A stretch of 64,000 nt of DNA from an uncultured Porphyromonadaceae bacterium. GTDB lineage: Bacteria; Bacteroidota; Bacteroidia; Bacteroidales; Muribaculaceae. Where the stretch lies: positions 124,001-188,000 of the forward strand of contig CABUWI010000001.1 in assembly GCA_902495245.1 (NCBI GenBank). Direction: 5' to 3'. Positions within the stretch are counted from its first letter, which is position 1. The number at the start of each line of letters is the position of its first letter. The notes beneath the pieces were generated by a model. That model was not told where the DNA came from. It saw only the letters and a program-made list of their open reading frames with translations, and did no database searches. Of this stretch, positions 25,928 through 35,505 are shown piece after piece. The position numbers and the translations under genes are program-made.

Positions 25928-27844
25928 CTAAGCATCCGGCGCCTTGCCACGTTTCCGTGGTAGGTTTCCAGATACTCGCCCCCGAACCGGACTTACACCT
26001 TTCAGCGTATCCGGCTCTCCATTAAAGGGACGGTCTATCTTTCCGGCGTGAATTTTTTGATGACAACTGTGACATACGGCAATGGTTTTGCGCTTTCTCG
26101 CTTGCATCAGCTTGTCGGCAAATCCTTTGCCGTCCAAGTCTTTGAGCTTACGCACATGGTGCATGACCAGCTTGTCGGCTTTGCCACATACCTCACACAC
26201 GCTGGCTTTAAGCCTATCCATTAGACTTGTACGCCCCGAGTGATAAATCGTAGTGGCATTGTCAAGTTGTTCATCAAATTTTGGTTTACGCCTTGCGAAA
26301 CTTTCATGGTAGAAAGTCTGCTTTCTCACCTCGCCATTCTTCACTGTGTATTCCACAGTGAAAAGTCCATCACGCCCATAGCGTTTAAGTAGTTTATGAA
26401 CCTTTGTCTTGTATTTGGCGGCAAAAGTTCTGTACATACTATATTCCATGATGTACTTGAATGTGTTGAGGTGTGCAGCATTGTTGGCGATTGCGTAGTA
26501 ATTGTGGAATCCTCTGATGGTATAGTTATACTTTTGTAGGATTTCCAAATCATCAAGGCTGATACTCTTGGCGTGTTCTCTCGGTTTCCACCATTCAGTG
26601 CCATTATGACACTTGATTTCCATTGCACCGAAGTCCAACAGTTTCTTCTTGATGGTGTCCATTGAAATCCACAATTTGACTCGCTTGTTGAAAGACCTAA
26701 TCAGTCTTCCTTTTGCATCACGTTTGGGATGGTTTGTCCGATAGACCGAGATATGATAACCGAGGAATTTGGCAAAATCCGATGTATGGGTTATCAGAGT
26801 TTTCTCCTCCGATAGTTCCAATTTCAATTTGGCTTCAAGAAAAGTCTTGATGTCCGCTTTGATTTTTGATGCATCTTCTTTGCTTCCGATGATGCCTATA
26901 AGGAAATCATCGGCATACCTCACATATTTCATTCTCTTGAAACTACCGTCCATTTCATCGAAACATGTCAGTTTGTGGCGAGCCTGGTCAATCTCTTTGA
27001 TTTGTCTTACAATTTCTGCACGTTCACTTTCGCTTTCTGCCTTTTTAAGTTTCTTGTTAGCCCTCGTTTTCCGATTGTCAAGTTTGACACGTTCAGGATT
27101 GGGCTTACGTCTGTGTATGTCTCCCTTGTCGAACTTGGAAATATATTCCTCAATGTACTTGTCGAATTGGTCAAGGTAGATATTTGCAAGTATTGGACTT
27201 ACAATTCCACCTTGTGGAGTTCCACTGTATGTGTTATGGAACTTCCAATCCTCCAAATATCCCGCTCTGAGGAATTTCCAAATCAGACGGATGAAACGCT
27301 CATCGGAGATACGTTTTCGCAGAATCCCGATTAGAACATCATGGTCGATGTTATCGAAGAATCCCTTGATGTCACCCTCCACAAACCACTTCGCGCCTGT
27401 AAAACTTTTTTGTATATAAGTCAGCGCGGTGTGGCAACTGCGGTTGGGCCTGAAACCATGTGAGCGAGTTGAAAAACTCTGTTCATAAATGGCTTCCAAT
27501 ATCATCCTGACCACCTCCTGCACCAATTTGTCATCAAATGACGGGATGCCGAGGGGTCGCATTTTACCGTTCTTTTTTGGAATATAAACCCTCCTTGCGG
27601 CTTGGGGCTGATACTTTTCCGTTTTCAAACTTTCAATCAGTTCGGCTACTCTCTGTTCGCTCATGCCGTCCACCGTCTTTCCGTCTGTTCCTGCCGTCAT
27701 GTTGCCTTCTTTCGCATAAATGCGCTGGTAGGCGGCATAGAACATGTTCGGATTGAACAGAATCCGATACAAGCGTTCAAATTTGTAGTCCGCATTAGGG
27801 CTATGCTTTGATAGACCGTTTAATACGTTCTCTGAATTTCTCAT
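25928..27844 (-). CDS. ltrA: Group II intron reverse transcriptase/maturase with HNH endonuclease
   Basis: A 638-residue intron-encoded protein: RT domain with YIPKKNGKMRPLGIPS, HGFRPNRSCHTAL, TPQGGIVSPILANIYLD and YADDFL (about residue 306), maturase domain X (about 400-530), and a C-terminal HNH/zinc domain with CEVC, HH and CHSC motifs (about 555-605). It splices the intron and copies it into new DNA sites (established for the family). Its last about 30 codons run through intron domains V and VI and stop 5 bases before the intron end. Confidence 0.95.
   Translation of the reverse strand: MRNSENVLNGLSKHSPNADYKFERLYRILFNPNMFYAAYQRIYAKEGNMTAGTDGKTVDGMSEQRVAELIESLKTEKYQPQAARRVYIPKKNGKMRPLGIPSFDDKLVQEVVRMILEAIYEQSFSTRSHGFRPNRSCHTALTYIQKSFTGAKWFVEGDIKGFFDNIDHDVLIGILRKRISDERFIRLIWKFLRAGYLEDWKFHNTYSGTPQGGIVSPILANIYLDQFDKYIEEYISKFDKGDIHRRKPNPERVKLDNRKTRANKKLKKAESESERAEIVRQIKEIDQARHKLTCFDEMDGSFKRMKYVRYADDFLIGIIGSKEDASKIKADIKTFLEAKLKLELSEEKTLITHTSDFAKFLGYHISVYRTNHPKRDAKGRLIRSFNKRVKLWISMDTIKKKLLDFGAMEIKCHNGTEWWKPREHAKSISLDDLEILQKYNYTIRGFHNYYAIANNAAHLNTFKYIMEYSMYRTFAAKYKTKVHKLLKRYGRDGLFTVEYTVKNGEVRKQTFYHESFARRKPKFDEQLDNATTIYHSGRTSLMDRLKASVCEVCGKADKLVMHHVRKLKDLDGKGFADKLMQARKRKTIAVCHSCHQKIHAGKIDRPFNGEPDTLKGVSPVRGRVSGNLPRKRGKAPDA
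25984..26017 (-). ncRNA. Group II intron domain V
   Basis: A 34-base catalytic hairpin starting GAGCCGGA and ending CCGGTTC on the - strand, with a GAAA in the apical part, as in bacterial group II introns. It lies inside the maturase reading frame. Confidence 0.85.
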
Positions 27845-28416
27845 AAAGTCTCACACTTTAATTCGTTAAATGTATTAATCCTTTAACTGCCTCCCTTCGC
27901 CATGTACGAGGCTTTCCCTCGCTCGGACTACTACGGAGGCTCCGTTACCATGTCGGATTTTCAGAAGCTGAACCTCATAGCCGACCTCTGTCGGCGTTCC
28001 GATTTAGGTAATCCCCATTTGCTATGCAATGACAAAGCATTGAAAGATTGTCGGATATGGTTTCCATCCTTTATCTGCTTCTTGCAGTTGCGTTGCGGTC
28101 AGTTCTTGCTCTTATTGCAGATTTTCGACAACAGAGTACCGCAATATGACGGGTTACAGCTATCTTACGTCACAGTTCCTACATAAACCGCTCGGATTGC
28201 CATTCAGTCAGTTTGGACTTTATCCTCATATCTTTCTTTCATCTTCCCGTTCAGTCGCAGAATGATAGCTTTCTGACTTACGGATTTACCGACATGCTAC
28301 ACTCCCAGCCGTCTTTCGTTGGACAAGTAAGTCGGTTGATGATAGGTCATTTCAAAGAACTCTTACCTAAAGCCTTGCTATTGGCTTATTCAATTGCATA
28401 GCCTATATGGGCGCAC

Positions 28417-29236
28417 ATAGGATATACGCGGTGTTGCTCCCGTCAATATCGACATTCGGGTTGTTTGTCAGCTCCGAAATGTCATTCTGGAGCATCAGCA
28501 CCTGTATTTTCGCCAGAATCGTCGAAAACAGGTCTGCCACGGGCAGCCACAGATAGGTCTGTATATAGCGGCATATCCACTGGACAAGGGTGTTCTGGAA
28601 TCCGTCCCACACCGAAATCGCAAAACTTATCGGGCCGAGGATGGCAAGGACTATCAGGAAGAAAGTCCTTATCGTGTCGATAGTCAGCGACGCGGCCTGA
28701 AATAGCAGTTCCAGAAGTTCACGAAAGAAATTCTGAATGGCTTTCTTCACTTTGTACATACCGCGCTCGATATACATACCCGCCGCCGTGCCTATCTCCG
28801 TCACCCCAAGTTCGTCAATCTGACGGTCAAACTCCGCGTCATCGACAAGATACGCCGTGGAGGGATCACGCATCATAGCCTCGTATTCGAGCCTGTCCTT
28901 CTCCTCCCGGTATTTCTGCATATCGAGAGTCTGGCCCTCCAGCATCCCGGCGGTTCCCTGCACGATAGGCGACATCACGGAGTTTATCGTGCCAAGCACG
29001 ACAGTAGGAAAGAACATGATGCAGAAGCCGATTGCAAACGGACGCAGCAGCGGGAACACATCAATCGGCTCAGCCCTTGCGAGGGCCTGCCATACCCGGT
29101 AGGCGACATAGAACAACGCGCCAAGTCCGGCGATTCCCTGCGCGACACCGGCCATGTCGGAACACAGAGGCATCATCTCGTCATAGAGCGAGCGCAGAAT
29201 CGTATGGAGATTAGAGAAATCAATCGCGCAGAGCAT
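28417..29236 (-). CDS. traJ: traJ, first exon (VirB6-like TraJ)
   Basis: Encodes the first 273 residues of TraJ, a polytopic inner-membrane protein comparable with VirB6 of type IV secretion. Several long hydrophobic helices are seen (for example residues 41-60 and 80-105, and the SFAISVWDGF region). Read through without splicing, the frame stops four codons into the intron (277 residues). Spliced with 25732-25922 it is 336 residues with stop after GKLLK. It follows traI by 2 bases. Confidence 0.88.
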
Positions 29237-29238
29237 AA

Positions 29239-29877
29239 TTACCAGTATCTTTCGGCACCCTTGCCGTAAAGGTTGATCACACGCTGGGTATCAGCTTTCT
29301 TCTTCGCGCGGAGATAGGACACGGAGATGTTCTTGTTGGTGAAATAGGAAGTCAGGTTGCGGTAGCGGCTCATCTCCTTATAGCACCGGTCCACAATATC
29401 CATGCGGTCCTTGTCGGTCATCGACATAGTGGTGATGTTCACCACGTTTTTCAGCTCACCCAACACTCCGTTGGCTTCTTCGAGAAGACGGGTGTAGCCC
29501 GATGCGATAGCCGACAGTTCCGAGGCAGTGAAATTCGGGTCGGTCAGCATCTTGCGGAAATTCGTCACATAGGTCTCGCTTATGTCGCCGAGCATCAGGA
29601 CGGTCTGCTGCACCTTGCGGGCGTCGCGGACAAGATTGTTGACCGAGCGCAGGGCGTCATAATATTTCTTTCCCTGCTCGTAAATCTTGACCGTCTCCTG
29701 AAACGACTTGACCATGTGCGTCGCAGTCTTCGACTCGTGGACAAGCGACTTTGAGTTGTTCACGATGCTCTGCGCTATGTTGGAGGGGTCGATGACCGTC
29801 CACTGCGCGTGTGCTTTGACGACGCATAGGAACATGACCAGCGCGACAACGGGAATTATAAATTTAAGTCTGCTCAT
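29239..29877 (-). CDS. traI: Conjugative transposon protein TraI (DUF4141)
   Basis: A 212-residue protein with signal peptide (1-24, ending AHA). The mature part is helical, with WTVIDPSNIAQSIVNNSKSL and MVKSFQETVKIYEQGKKYYD blocks typical of Bacteroidetes TraI (DUF4141, VirB5-like in plan). It lies 17 bases after a 44-residue membrane ORF and 2 bases before traJ. Confidence 0.85.
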   Translation of the reverse strand: MSRLKFIIPVVALVMFLCVVKAHAQWTVIDPSNIAQSIVNNSKSLVHESKTATHMVKSFQETVKIYEQGKKYYDALRSVNNLVRDARKVQQTVLMLGDISETYVTNFRKMLTDPNFTASELSAIASGYTRLLEEANGVLGELKNVVNITTMSMTDKDRMDIVDRCYKEMSRYRNLTSYFTNKNISVSYLRAKKKADTQRVINLYGKGAERYW

Positions 29878-29894
29878 TGTAATGATTCTTTATG

Positions 29895-30029
29895 TCAGTA
29901 AATTCTGGAGGCGCATCCTCCGATTAACCTCACTCCCAAAGAGAGAAGGTAGAGGGCCGCGCGCAGGAGGAGCGCGGCAACGGCGATAACAGCCGTGATT
30001 ATAAGAAGCAATATCCGTAAAACCGTCAT
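29895..30029 (-). CDS. Tiny membrane protein between traG and traI
   Basis: A 44-codon ORF (ATG at 30029, TGA at 29895-29897) whose product is one long hydrophobic segment with basic flanks (MTVLRILLLIITAV..., ending CASRIY). It fills the only sizeable gap between traG and traI: 3 bases after the traG stop and 17 before traI. Overlapping alternative frames have no membrane character. Likely a small transfer component; not recognised. Confidence 0.5.
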   Translation of the reverse strand: MTVLRILLLIITAVIAVAALLLRAALYLLSLGVRLIGGCASRIY

Positions 30030-30032
30030 ACA

Positions 30033-32522
30033 TCATTCATTTGCGAGTTGTTTTATCGCGGCCTCTATGTCGCCGCCAAGTCTCCGTGCCGTATCCAGCA
30101 CCCTGATTTTCTCCGTTTCCTCGGTGGTGTAGCAGAAGTATTCTTCCCGGCTAACCTCCGTGGCATACACCGCCGACTGCGTTCCGCCGAGTCCGATCCA
30201 GACCTCTTTATACAGCCGGTTCGGGTTATTGGCGAGATTGATGCTTAGTATCTGCGCCTTCTCCTTGTCGGTCAGACCTAACAGCGACTGAATCTGGTCA
30301 AAGCGGTTCATGTACTTGCGCTGGTCAAGGAGTATCTTGCAGTCGGAGTTGTTGATGATGGTCTCCTTGACAATCGGGCTGGAGATTATATCCTCGACTT
30401 CCTGCGTCACCACGACAGCCTCCCCGAAATATTTTCGGACGGTCTTGTACATATAGCGCATATACTCGGCCATGTTAGCGGTGGACAGCGCTTTCCATGC
30501 CTCTTCGCATATAAGGACTTTCCGGATACCCTTCAGGCGGCGCATCTTGTTGATGAAAGCCTCCATGATGATTATGGTGACAACCGGGAACAATTCCTTG
30601 TTATCCTTCACATTATCAATCTCAAAGACGACAAAGCGCTTGTTGAGAAGGTCGATGTTCTCCTTTGAGTTGAGAAGGAAATCGAACCGTCCGCCGTGGT
30701 AATATTGCCGGAGCGTTGTCAGGAAATTATCTATATCAAAATCCTGCTTGTAGATGGGGATAGGACGCTGTGCCATTTCAGCACGGTATTCATCGCGCAT
30801 AAATTCGTAAAACGAATTAAAACACGGCACTATATCTTTATCTGCCCTCATCCTGTCAAGGAACATCGACAACGCCGAGCCAAGTTCGCCGCTCTCCGTT
30901 TTTGTAACCCTGTCATCCTCCGATTTCCAGAGTGTCAACAGGAGCGTCTTGATTGAATCTTTTTTCTCGACATCGAAAACGCCGTCATCCGTATAGAATG
31001 GATTGAAAGATATTGGACTATCTTCCGTGTAGGTGTAATAGATGCCGTCCTCGCCGTGGGTACGGTTGTGAATCAGATTGCACAGGCCTTCATAGGAATT
31101 GCCGGTGTCAATCAACAGCACATGGGTTCCTTGCTCATAGTATTGCCTGACGAGGTGGTTCGTAAAAAACGACTTGCCACTACCCGACGGGCCGAGGATG
31201 AACTTATTGCGGTTGGTCGTTATTCCTCGCTTCATCGGCTCGTCGGAAATGTCGAGATGTAGCGGTTTCCCGGTCAGACGGTCAACCATCTTTATCCCGA
31301 AGGGGGACAGCGACGAGCGGTAGTTGGTCTCACCCGTGAAGAAGCACACCGCCGGCTCTATGAAGGTGTAGAACGATTCTTCCGCAGGAAAATCGGCCTC
31401 GTTGCCCGGCATCGCCGCCCAGAACAGCGTCGGGCAGTCGATAGTGTTGTGCCGGGGCATACAGCCCATAGTGGCAAGCTGACCGCCGACATCGTTCTTG
31501 ATGCGCCGCAATTCCTCGGCGTCGTCGCTCCACGCCATGACATTGCAGTGCGCCCGGACGCTTGTAAGTCCGTAGGAATGAGCCTCGTTCAGGTAACGGT
31601 CTATCCATTCCTTGTTGATCGCATTGCTGCGGCTGTACTTGGAAAGACTGTTCATGTTGCGGGCCGTCTTCTCGAAGCGGGCAAGATTCTCGTCGTGGCT
31701 GTCGATGAACACATACTGGTTGTATATGTGGTTGCACGGCAGGAGCAGCCCCACGGGTGAGGCAAACGACAGGCGGCAGTCGGAGCGGTCGGTGGAAAGA
31801 CGCTCGTAGCGGTTGTCCGTGCTGACCTTTGCCGGAAGGTCGTCGGTGTCAGAAAGGGTGTGAAGGCAGAGCATCTTGTCCCCGACACGCATCTCTTTTG
31901 CCGAAAGGTCTATGTCCTCCAGACAGGTAACATCCGACATGGATAGGGACATATATTTCTCGATGATGCCCGATGATGTCTCCGTTCCCAGAATCTCGTC
32001 GTCAGAGAGACGGCGCAGGCTGATACAGCCGGTGTCGTTGATGATGCGCTCGAACTGTTCCACACTCTCCATGAACTTCACCACCATCTCGTGATTCAGT
32101 TCCTTCGGGGTTATGCGTCCCCGGCACAGGGTGGAGAAATTGCTCTGCTGGCGCATCCGCTCCTTCGTTGTCTTGGTCAGGAACAGATAACACCTGTGGT
32201 CAAGGTACGGACGCTCGTTGAAATGGCGCTCGAAAGAGCGGTCGAGGAAGCTCAGACCCTCCTTCTGCAGTTCCGGCCGGTAATTTTCCGATATGAATAT
32301 GTCCTGTTTGTGGACAACCGAAAAATGCGGCAGAACCTTTATCGCCTTGCACCATGCCGAGTGCATGGCCTCATATTCGGCTGATGTAACCGTGAACAGC
32401 TCCGGTAGCCTCACCTCAAAGGCCACCGTTATGTCGGCGTCCTTTGAGATGATGCAGCCGTGTTCTACGGCAAGAAGGGGGAGTTTCGATTCAAGAGTCG
32501 TCGCTCTCAGGGTATTTCTCAT
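30033..32522 (-). CDS. traG: Conjugation ATPase TraG (VirB4-like)
   Basis: An 829-residue cytoplasmic ATPase. The N-terminal half is the VirB4/CagE-type domain; Walker A is GPSGSGKSFFTN (about 446-457), and the Walker B region is KVLICEEAWKAL, followed by TVRKYFGEAVVVTQEVEDI as in TraG of CTnDOT. It powers pilus/channel assembly of the type IV system. It starts 2 bases after the traF stop. Confidence 0.95.
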   Translation of the reverse strand: MRNTLRATTLESKLPLLAVEHGCIISKDADITVAFEVRLPELFTVTSAEYEAMHSAWCKAIKVLPHFSVVHKQDIFISENYRPELQKEGLSFLDRSFERHFNERPYLDHRCYLFLTKTTKERMRQQSNFSTLCRGRITPKELNHEMVVKFMESVEQFERIINDTGCISLRRLSDDEILGTETSSGIIEKYMSLSMSDVTCLEDIDLSAKEMRVGDKMLCLHTLSDTDDLPAKVSTDNRYERLSTDRSDCRLSFASPVGLLLPCNHIYNQYVFIDSHDENLARFEKTARNMNSLSKYSRSNAINKEWIDRYLNEAHSYGLTSVRAHCNVMAWSDDAEELRRIKNDVGGQLATMGCMPRHNTIDCPTLFWAAMPGNEADFPAEESFYTFIEPAVCFFTGETNYRSSLSPFGIKMVDRLTGKPLHLDISDEPMKRGITTNRNKFILGPSGSGKSFFTNHLVRQYYEQGTHVLLIDTGNSYEGLCNLIHNRTHGEDGIYYTYTEDSPISFNPFYTDDGVFDVEKKDSIKTLLLTLWKSEDDRVTKTESGELGSALSMFLDRMRADKDIVPCFNSFYEFMRDEYRAEMAQRPIPIYKQDFDIDNFLTTLRQYYHGGRFDFLLNSKENIDLLNKRFVVFEIDNVKDNKELFPVVTIIIMEAFINKMRRLKGIRKVLICEEAWKALSTANMAEYMRYMYKTVRKYFGEAVVVTQEVEDIISSPIVKETIINNSDCKILLDQRKYMNRFDQIQSLLGLTDKEKAQILSINLANNPNRLYKEVWIGLGGTQSAVYATEVSREEYFCYTTEETEKIRVLDTARRLGGDIEAAIKQLANE

Positions 32523-32524
32523 TA

Positions 32525-32857
32525 TTATTTATTATGTTGTTTCCTACACGTTTTCATCAGGCGTGTGATTCGCAACCGGTTGATTATGTAGCGGGGCCGG
32601 TATCTCACTGCGCCGAGCTTCATAAGTCCGTATTGCCCGAACTTAGAGTTAAGCCGGAAAGTGAGCCAGACAAGGGCCGATGCCGACACAGTGGCGAAGC
32701 CGATGCAGAACCATTGCGGGACACCCGCGACATACATTATCACGAACAGGACGAACAGGGACAGAAGGCCGATGGCGAATATGAACAGATATTGCGCTTT
32801 CAGACCCTTGTACTCCACACTGCGCCCCACGCCTTTGTTGATGGAATATGTGGACAT
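32525..32857 (-). CDS. traF: Conjugative transposon protein TraF (DUF4133, VirB3-like)
   Basis: A 110-residue protein with two adjacent membrane helices (about 22-42 and 47-65). I start it at ATG 32857 (MSTYSINKGVGRSVEYKGLK, the usual TraF beginning), which overlaps the traE stop as ATGA; longer upstream readings are shadows of traE. Its size and place fit VirB3-like TraF. Confidence 0.85.
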   Translation of the reverse strand: MSTYSINKGVGRSVEYKGLKAQYLFIFAIGLLSLFVLFVIMYVAGVPQWFCIGFATVSASALVWLTFRLNSKFGQYGLMKLGAVRYRPRYIINRLRITRLMKTCRKQHNK

Positions 32858-33186
32858 CAGAGGAAGAATGACTTGAGGATTGTGGCGGCCACGATAAGGA
32901 AGATGCAGGCTCCGAACCATGACGCGGCGGTCTTGCTGGTGTCGGGGTCTCCGCTCGACCATTTGGAGTAGCATTTCACGCCTCCGATAAGGCCCACGAC
33001 CGCCCCGATCGCATAGATAAGTTTCACTCCCGGCTCAAAGTACGATGTTACCATCGTCGTAGCCTCGTTGATGCCCGAAAGACCGTTGCCGGCGGCACTG
33101 ACAAACTCGACAGAGCAGAGAATCATAAGAACGGCGAGGACGACACGTCCTTTCAGAATCATAAACTTGTCTTTTACAGTTTTCAT
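32857..33186 (-). CDS. traE: Conjugative transposon protein TraE (DUF4134, VirB2-like)
   Basis: A 109-residue protein starting at ATG 33186 (MKTVKDKFM). An N-terminal signal helix ends at FVSAAGNG; then come two membrane helices, as in pilin-like VirB2 proteins. GVKCYSKWSSGDPDTSKTAA between them is a strong TraE marker. It overlaps traF by one ATGA junction. Confidence 0.88.
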   Translation of the reverse strand: MKTVKDKFMILKGRVVLAVLMILCSVEFVSAAGNGLSGINEATTMVTSYFEPGVKLIYAIGAVVGLIGGVKCYSKWSSGDPDTSKTAASWFGACIFLIVAATILKSFFL

Positions 33187-33288
33187 AAGAATCAGTGTTT
33201 GAATGTGGCCGGGATACACACCCAGCCACGGTAACGCCTTTTTTCGGCTTGTGTGGTGGATGGTATGACTCAATGCGGTCAGCCGTAA

Positions 33289-34035
33289 TCAATCTTCTTC
33301 ATCTTTTTCGCTGTCTTTGTCAGTATTCTCCGGTCTCCGGAGTGAGCCGTCAACATCTATCCCGCGACCTTTGCGGCGGGGGGAGGACGGTCTGCCGATT
33401 TTTTTCTTATGCGCCGCCCGCACACTCTCGGCGATGCAGTTCATTATCCCGGCGTTGATTCTTTCGTCGGTTTCCATCATTTTGCCGATGAAGACCACAT
33501 CGCGCATACCGGTCAGGACTCTGCCTGCCTCGGCTTTCTGTTCGGGAGTCGCCGCCGGGTTCGCCGCCACGGACACCGCCGCCTCAATCTCGTCGATTGA
33601 TTCCCCCTTTGCGGGAGGAGAAACGCTGTCCGGCTCGAAGTCGTCCATGTCCGGTGTCTCGTCCGCCGTATCCGCATCCGTGGTGGTGTCTTCGGCATTA
33701 CCCTTTCCGGAGGAATCCGTGTCGGGATTCTTAAACTCGACATCCTGCGGATTGACATCCCCGATTTTGGCTTTCAGGACATAGGTCATGGCAGCCGTAA
33801 TGGATTCGGTAAGCACCTCACGGAATCTGTCCAGATCGAAATCGCTCTGCGGAACAACGGTAACGGTGTTTTTCTTCGGTTCCTGGCCGTGGCTGTCGGA
33901 CTCCGTTTCTTTTTCTTGCGCTTCCTTTTTACCGTCGCTTTTGGTGTCGGGTTTCTTGCCCTTTCCACGGAACATCCAAGTTACGAAGGCGAGATAGACA
34001 AAGGCGCATATCGTCAGGATTGATACTGTATTCAT
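33289..34035 (-). CDS. traD: Conjugative transposon protein TraD
   Basis: A 248-residue protein with one N-terminal membrane helix (about 3-22), a basic patch, then a very acidic, low-complexity middle (DTDSSGKGNAEDTTTDADTA type) and a C-terminal helical part. Order and character fit TraD of CTnDOT-type elements. It overlaps the preceding gene by 4 bases. Confidence 0.75.
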   Translation of the reverse strand: MNTVSILTICAFVYLAFVTWMFRGKGKKPDTKSDGKKEAQEKETESDSHGQEPKKNTVTVVPQSDFDLDRFREVLTESITAAMTYVLKAKIGDVNPQDVEFKNPDTDSSGKGNAEDTTTDADTADETPDMDDFEPDSVSPPAKGESIDEIEAAVSVAANPAATPEQKAEAGRVLTGMRDVVFIGKMMETDERINAGIMNCIAESVRAAHKKKIGRPSSPRRKGRGIDVDGSLRRPENTDKDSEKDEED

Positions 34036-34328
34036 AGGCGCGTCTTTTTCTTTCCCTTCTCCATAAGGGTATTGAGTATGTCGGCGTTTCCCTTCAGATG
34101 GTCGAGTAGAATCCGTGTTACATACACCCCGATTGTCAGCCCCTCCACATCAAGGAGCGGCACGGTCATTTTGAGCCTGTCAACAAGCTCACGGGGAACG
34201 AATATACCCTTTCTTGCCCCGACTTCTCCCGGCTCCAGAAACAGAGTGCGGTAGGAATCCATGTCTTTTGCGGAGACTGTGGCGGATTTTTTATTTGTCG
34301 TGGCGGCGCTATTGTTTTCAGTTGCCAT
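34032..34328 (-). CDS. DUF3408-type small protein (TraC-like)
   Basis: A 98-residue protein. The core (KGIFVPRELVDRLKMTVPLL ... GVYVTRILLDHL) looks like a ribbon-helix-helix: a short strand followed by two helices. This is the second of two such genes after the ParA-like gene, the usual traA-traB-traC order. DNA binding next to the iteron array at 35678-35765 is inferred. Confidence 0.65.
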   Translation of the reverse strand: MATENNSAATTNKKSATVSAKDMDSYRTLFLEPGEVGARKGIFVPRELVDRLKMTVPLLDVEGLTIGVYVTRILLDHLKGNADILNTLMEKGKKKTRL

Positions 34329-34333
34329 ATCTA

Positions 34334-34741
34334 TCAGAATTTTAATGAATCGTTGAACATCCTTTTTATGATGTCGTCATATTCCTTGAAATGCTGTTCC
34401 AGCACGTTGTTGACATATTCCGTGATTGAGCCTCCATCGGAGAAGAAAAGCATCATCTTCTGCATTTTGAGCTTGAACTCCTCGCTTATGTACACCTGTT
34501 TCCCTTTACGGCTTATGCGTCGGTACTTGTTTTTCAGGATAAAACTCTCCATATATTCGAGTTCCCGGTTTGACAGCGGTGTGGCACCAGCCACGGTCTT
34601 GTCAGGTACCGTTCTTTCGGGCGGAATCGGTGTTTCAGGCAGAGCCGGTGTTTCGGGCGCGGCTGTCGTGTGCGATGCGTTTTCCTCGTATCTTTCAAGG
34701 AACTTGTCGGCATCGAAGCCCGGTTCTCTTTTCCTTGCCAT
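34334..34741 (-). CDS. DUF3408 protein (TraB-like)
   Basis: A 135-residue protein: a Pro/Thr-rich N-terminal tail (about 20-55) followed by a ribbon-helix-helix-like C-terminal half (KQVYISEEFKLKMQKMMLFF ... EYVNNVLEQHFKEY). It lies 2 bases after the ParA-like gene. ParA plus RHH protein is a known partition-type pairing. Confidence 0.7.
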   Translation of the reverse strand: MARKREPGFDADKFLERYEENASHTTAAPETPALPETPIPPERTVPDKTVAGATPLSNRELEYMESFILKNKYRRISRKGKQVYISEEFKLKMQKMMLFFSDGGSITEYVNNVLEQHFKEYDDIIKRMFNDSLKF

Positions 34742-34743
34742 AA

Positions 34744-35505
34744 TCAGTCAGGTTCTATGGTTGCCAGAATCTCGTCCACCAGTTCCGGGAGCTGACTGTT
34801 GCGCAGAAGGCTCTTGTCAGGAGGCATGAACGTGGAGCGGAATACCCCGCAGCGGCCCGATGTGTCGCCGTCTTTGGTGTATTTCACGCTCATGGGCAGA
34901 ATGGTGTCAAGCGATTCTATGCACAGCGAGGCCACATAACGGTTGATGATCTGACAGAGGTTGTTGCGGTCTTTCGGCTGCACCTTGTTCCATACAAGGA
35001 ACATCCCCTTGACATGGGAACCTGCCTTTAAGAGCATCTCCTCGTTCACGTTGTGGGCGAAACCGATTGAGCTTTTCAGATCCCCGGTCTCCGGGGTTAT
35101 CGGCACAAAGAGATAGTCCATCGCGGCCAGAAGGTTCACAATCTCACGGTCATTGACCGTACCCGTGATGTCGAAGAACACATATTCGGGCGGTTCCCCT
35201 TTCTTTATCTCTTTTTCCGCTTCGTCAAGGGCGGTGGACGGAGAGCATTTGATAATCTCGTAGGCGTCTCCACGGAACTGTTCCATGAATCTGGTGAAAC
35301 GCCTGTGAATAACGGGATTCTCCCGAATCAGCAGCTTGTCCTTCTCACGGTACTCGACCATGCTGTGCTGTCTGGGGTCACAGTCGAGAGCCAGCACCCT
35401 CTTTCCGAGGACATAGTGCAGGTAGCTTGCGACAAGTGTCGTAAGGGTGGATTTGCCGGCTCCCCCTTTCTGTGTGGCGAAAGCCACATAAATCGGGTCT
35501 TGCAT
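34744..35505 (-). CDS. traA: ParA-family ATPase TraA
   Basis: A 253-residue protein with deviant Walker A KGGAGKSTLT (about 13-22), LALDCDPRQHS (switch I region) and VFFDITGTVND. It is the first gene of the tra operon. ParA-like TraA proteins of Bacteroides ICEs may help position or stabilise the element. Upstream lies a 1-kb non-coding region with tandem iterons. Confidence 0.88.
   Translation of the reverse strand: MQDPIYVAFATQKGGAGKSTLTTLVASYLHYVLGKRVLALDCDPRQHSMVEYREKDKLLIRENPVIHRRFTRFMEQFRGDAYEIIKCSPSTALDEAEKEIKKGEPPEYVFFDITGTVNDREIVNLLAAMDYLFVPITPETGDLKSSIGFAHNVNEEMLLKAGSHVKGMFLVWNKVQPKDRNNLCQIINRYVASLCIESLDTILPMSVKYTKDGDTSGRCGVFRSTFMPPDKSLLRNSQLPELVDEILATIEPD

Larger units (their letters stand above)
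25923..28416 (-). mobile_element. Group II intron inserted in traJ (2494 bp)
   Basis: On the - strand the element begins GTGCGCC at 28416 (usual 5' end GTGYG) and ends in AC at 25923. It has a maturase ORF, a domain V at 25984-26017 and a domain VI whose outer stem GTATCTGG pairs all 8 bases with CCGGATGC. Removing it joins codon ...CTA T to TT ATG... and gives TraJ residues ILFMIIGIIG in frame. Unspliced RNA meets TAG 10-12 bases inside the intron. The 572 bases 27845-28416 are untranslated intron RNA (domains I to early IV). Confidence 0.9.

Noticed and set aside
25732..25950. Independent 72-residue membrane protein gene with GTG start
   Set aside because: Its first codons lie in intron domain VI; the rest is the second exon of traJ.
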